Of a stretch of DNA of 64,000 bases, positions 63,864 through 64,000 are shown one piece after another; position 1 is the first letter of the stretch; each line of letters starts with the position of its first letter. The position numbers and the translations under genes are program-made. The stretch is from the NCBI GenBank assembly GCA_045802605.1, contig JBJMQS010000028.1:30317-94316 (forward strand), given 5' to 3'. The notes below the pieces were generated by a model. The model did no database searches and was not told the DNA's origin. It worked only from the letters and a program-made list of their open reading frames with translations. The DNA comes from JBJMQS01 sp045802605 (GTDB lineage Bacteria; Planctomycetota; Planctomycetia; Gemmatales; Gemmataceae).

Positions 63864-64000
63864 CCACTGACCACTGACCACTGACCACTGACCACTGACC
63901 ACTGACCACTGACCACTGACCACTGACCACTGACCACTGACCACTGACCACTGACCACTGACCACTGACCACTGACCACTGACCACTGACCACTGACCAC
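63864..64000. repeat. 7-bp tandem repeat array reaching the window edge
   Basis: About 19.5 copies of CCACTGA running from 63864 to the end of the window, so the array is cut off. The unit length is not a multiple of three; on the minus strand all frames are open (repeating VVSGQWS), on the plus strand frames contain TGA stops. Not a CRISPR array: no spacers. Confidence 0.95.

Noticed and set aside
63864..64000. Possible CRISPR array
   Set aside because: The repeat unit is 7 bases with no spacers; a simple tandem repeat.

Overview
The window looks like a high-GC chromosome segment from the phylum Planctomycetota, probably a Gemmata-like lineage. The grounds are a secreted beta-helix protein opening with an ALEERSVPAV-type leader and closing on a dockerin-like DGDGNVDFYDF motif, a giant RHS gene, planctomycete-style sigma factors, and palindromic repeats around core genes. 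This placement is an inference from protein style; no rRNA gene is present.

Layout. (1) 0.6-4.8 kb is lower-GC accessory DNA: a decayed PIN-toxin fragment and a minus-strand operon of a small unknown protein, an amino-acid-binding-type lipoprotein and a membrane protein fused to a PLP (aminotransferase class V) domain. (2) 5.14-20.6 kb is a GC-rich integrative element. It carries a giant DNA methylase/helicase, a Prim-Pol primase, a VirD4/FtsK-like ATPase, a replication-relaxation-type winged-helix/nuclease protein, a DUF932 protein, two related small proteins each followed by a near-identical terminator, a two-gene unit ending in a winged-helix protein, and a large serine recombinase at the right end. 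(3) 21-27.3 kb holds a WG-repeat gene and a broken RHS gene whose central 1.18 kb is inverted. (4) 27.3-32.3 kb holds a gene-free stretch and a secreted beta-helix protein. (5) 32.5-46.5 kb is a defence- or conflict-like island: a CAP12-type TIR-like protein, a DUF5678-like/retropepsin pair, a classical TIR protein, a MACPF pore-former, GspE-N-like and receiver-like proteins, and a STAND NTPase with TPRs. (6) 46.7-52.7 kb is a second integrative element beside tRNA-Leu(GAG). It encodes membrane proteins, a vWA-like lipoprotein, a paralogue of the first element's ATPase with its partner nuclease, an excisionase-like protein and a tyrosine recombinase. (7) 52.9-64 kb is ordinary chromosome: SIMPL protein, alpha/beta hydrolase, methyltransferase, ECF sigma/anti-sigma, a principal-type sigma factor and secreted proteins, interspersed with palindromic repeats and a 7-bp tandem array.

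Themes. Two unrelated integrases carry the same ATPase plus winged-helix/nuclease pair, which suggests a shared DNA-transfer or DNA-processing module. The island between the elements is rich in sensor and effector domains (two TIR types, MACPF, STAND, PIN relic, retropepsin). The clearest structural oddities are the precise, in-frame-restorable inversion inside the RHS gene and a palindromic repeat whose arms supply both the ribosome binding site and the signal peptide of a secreted protein.
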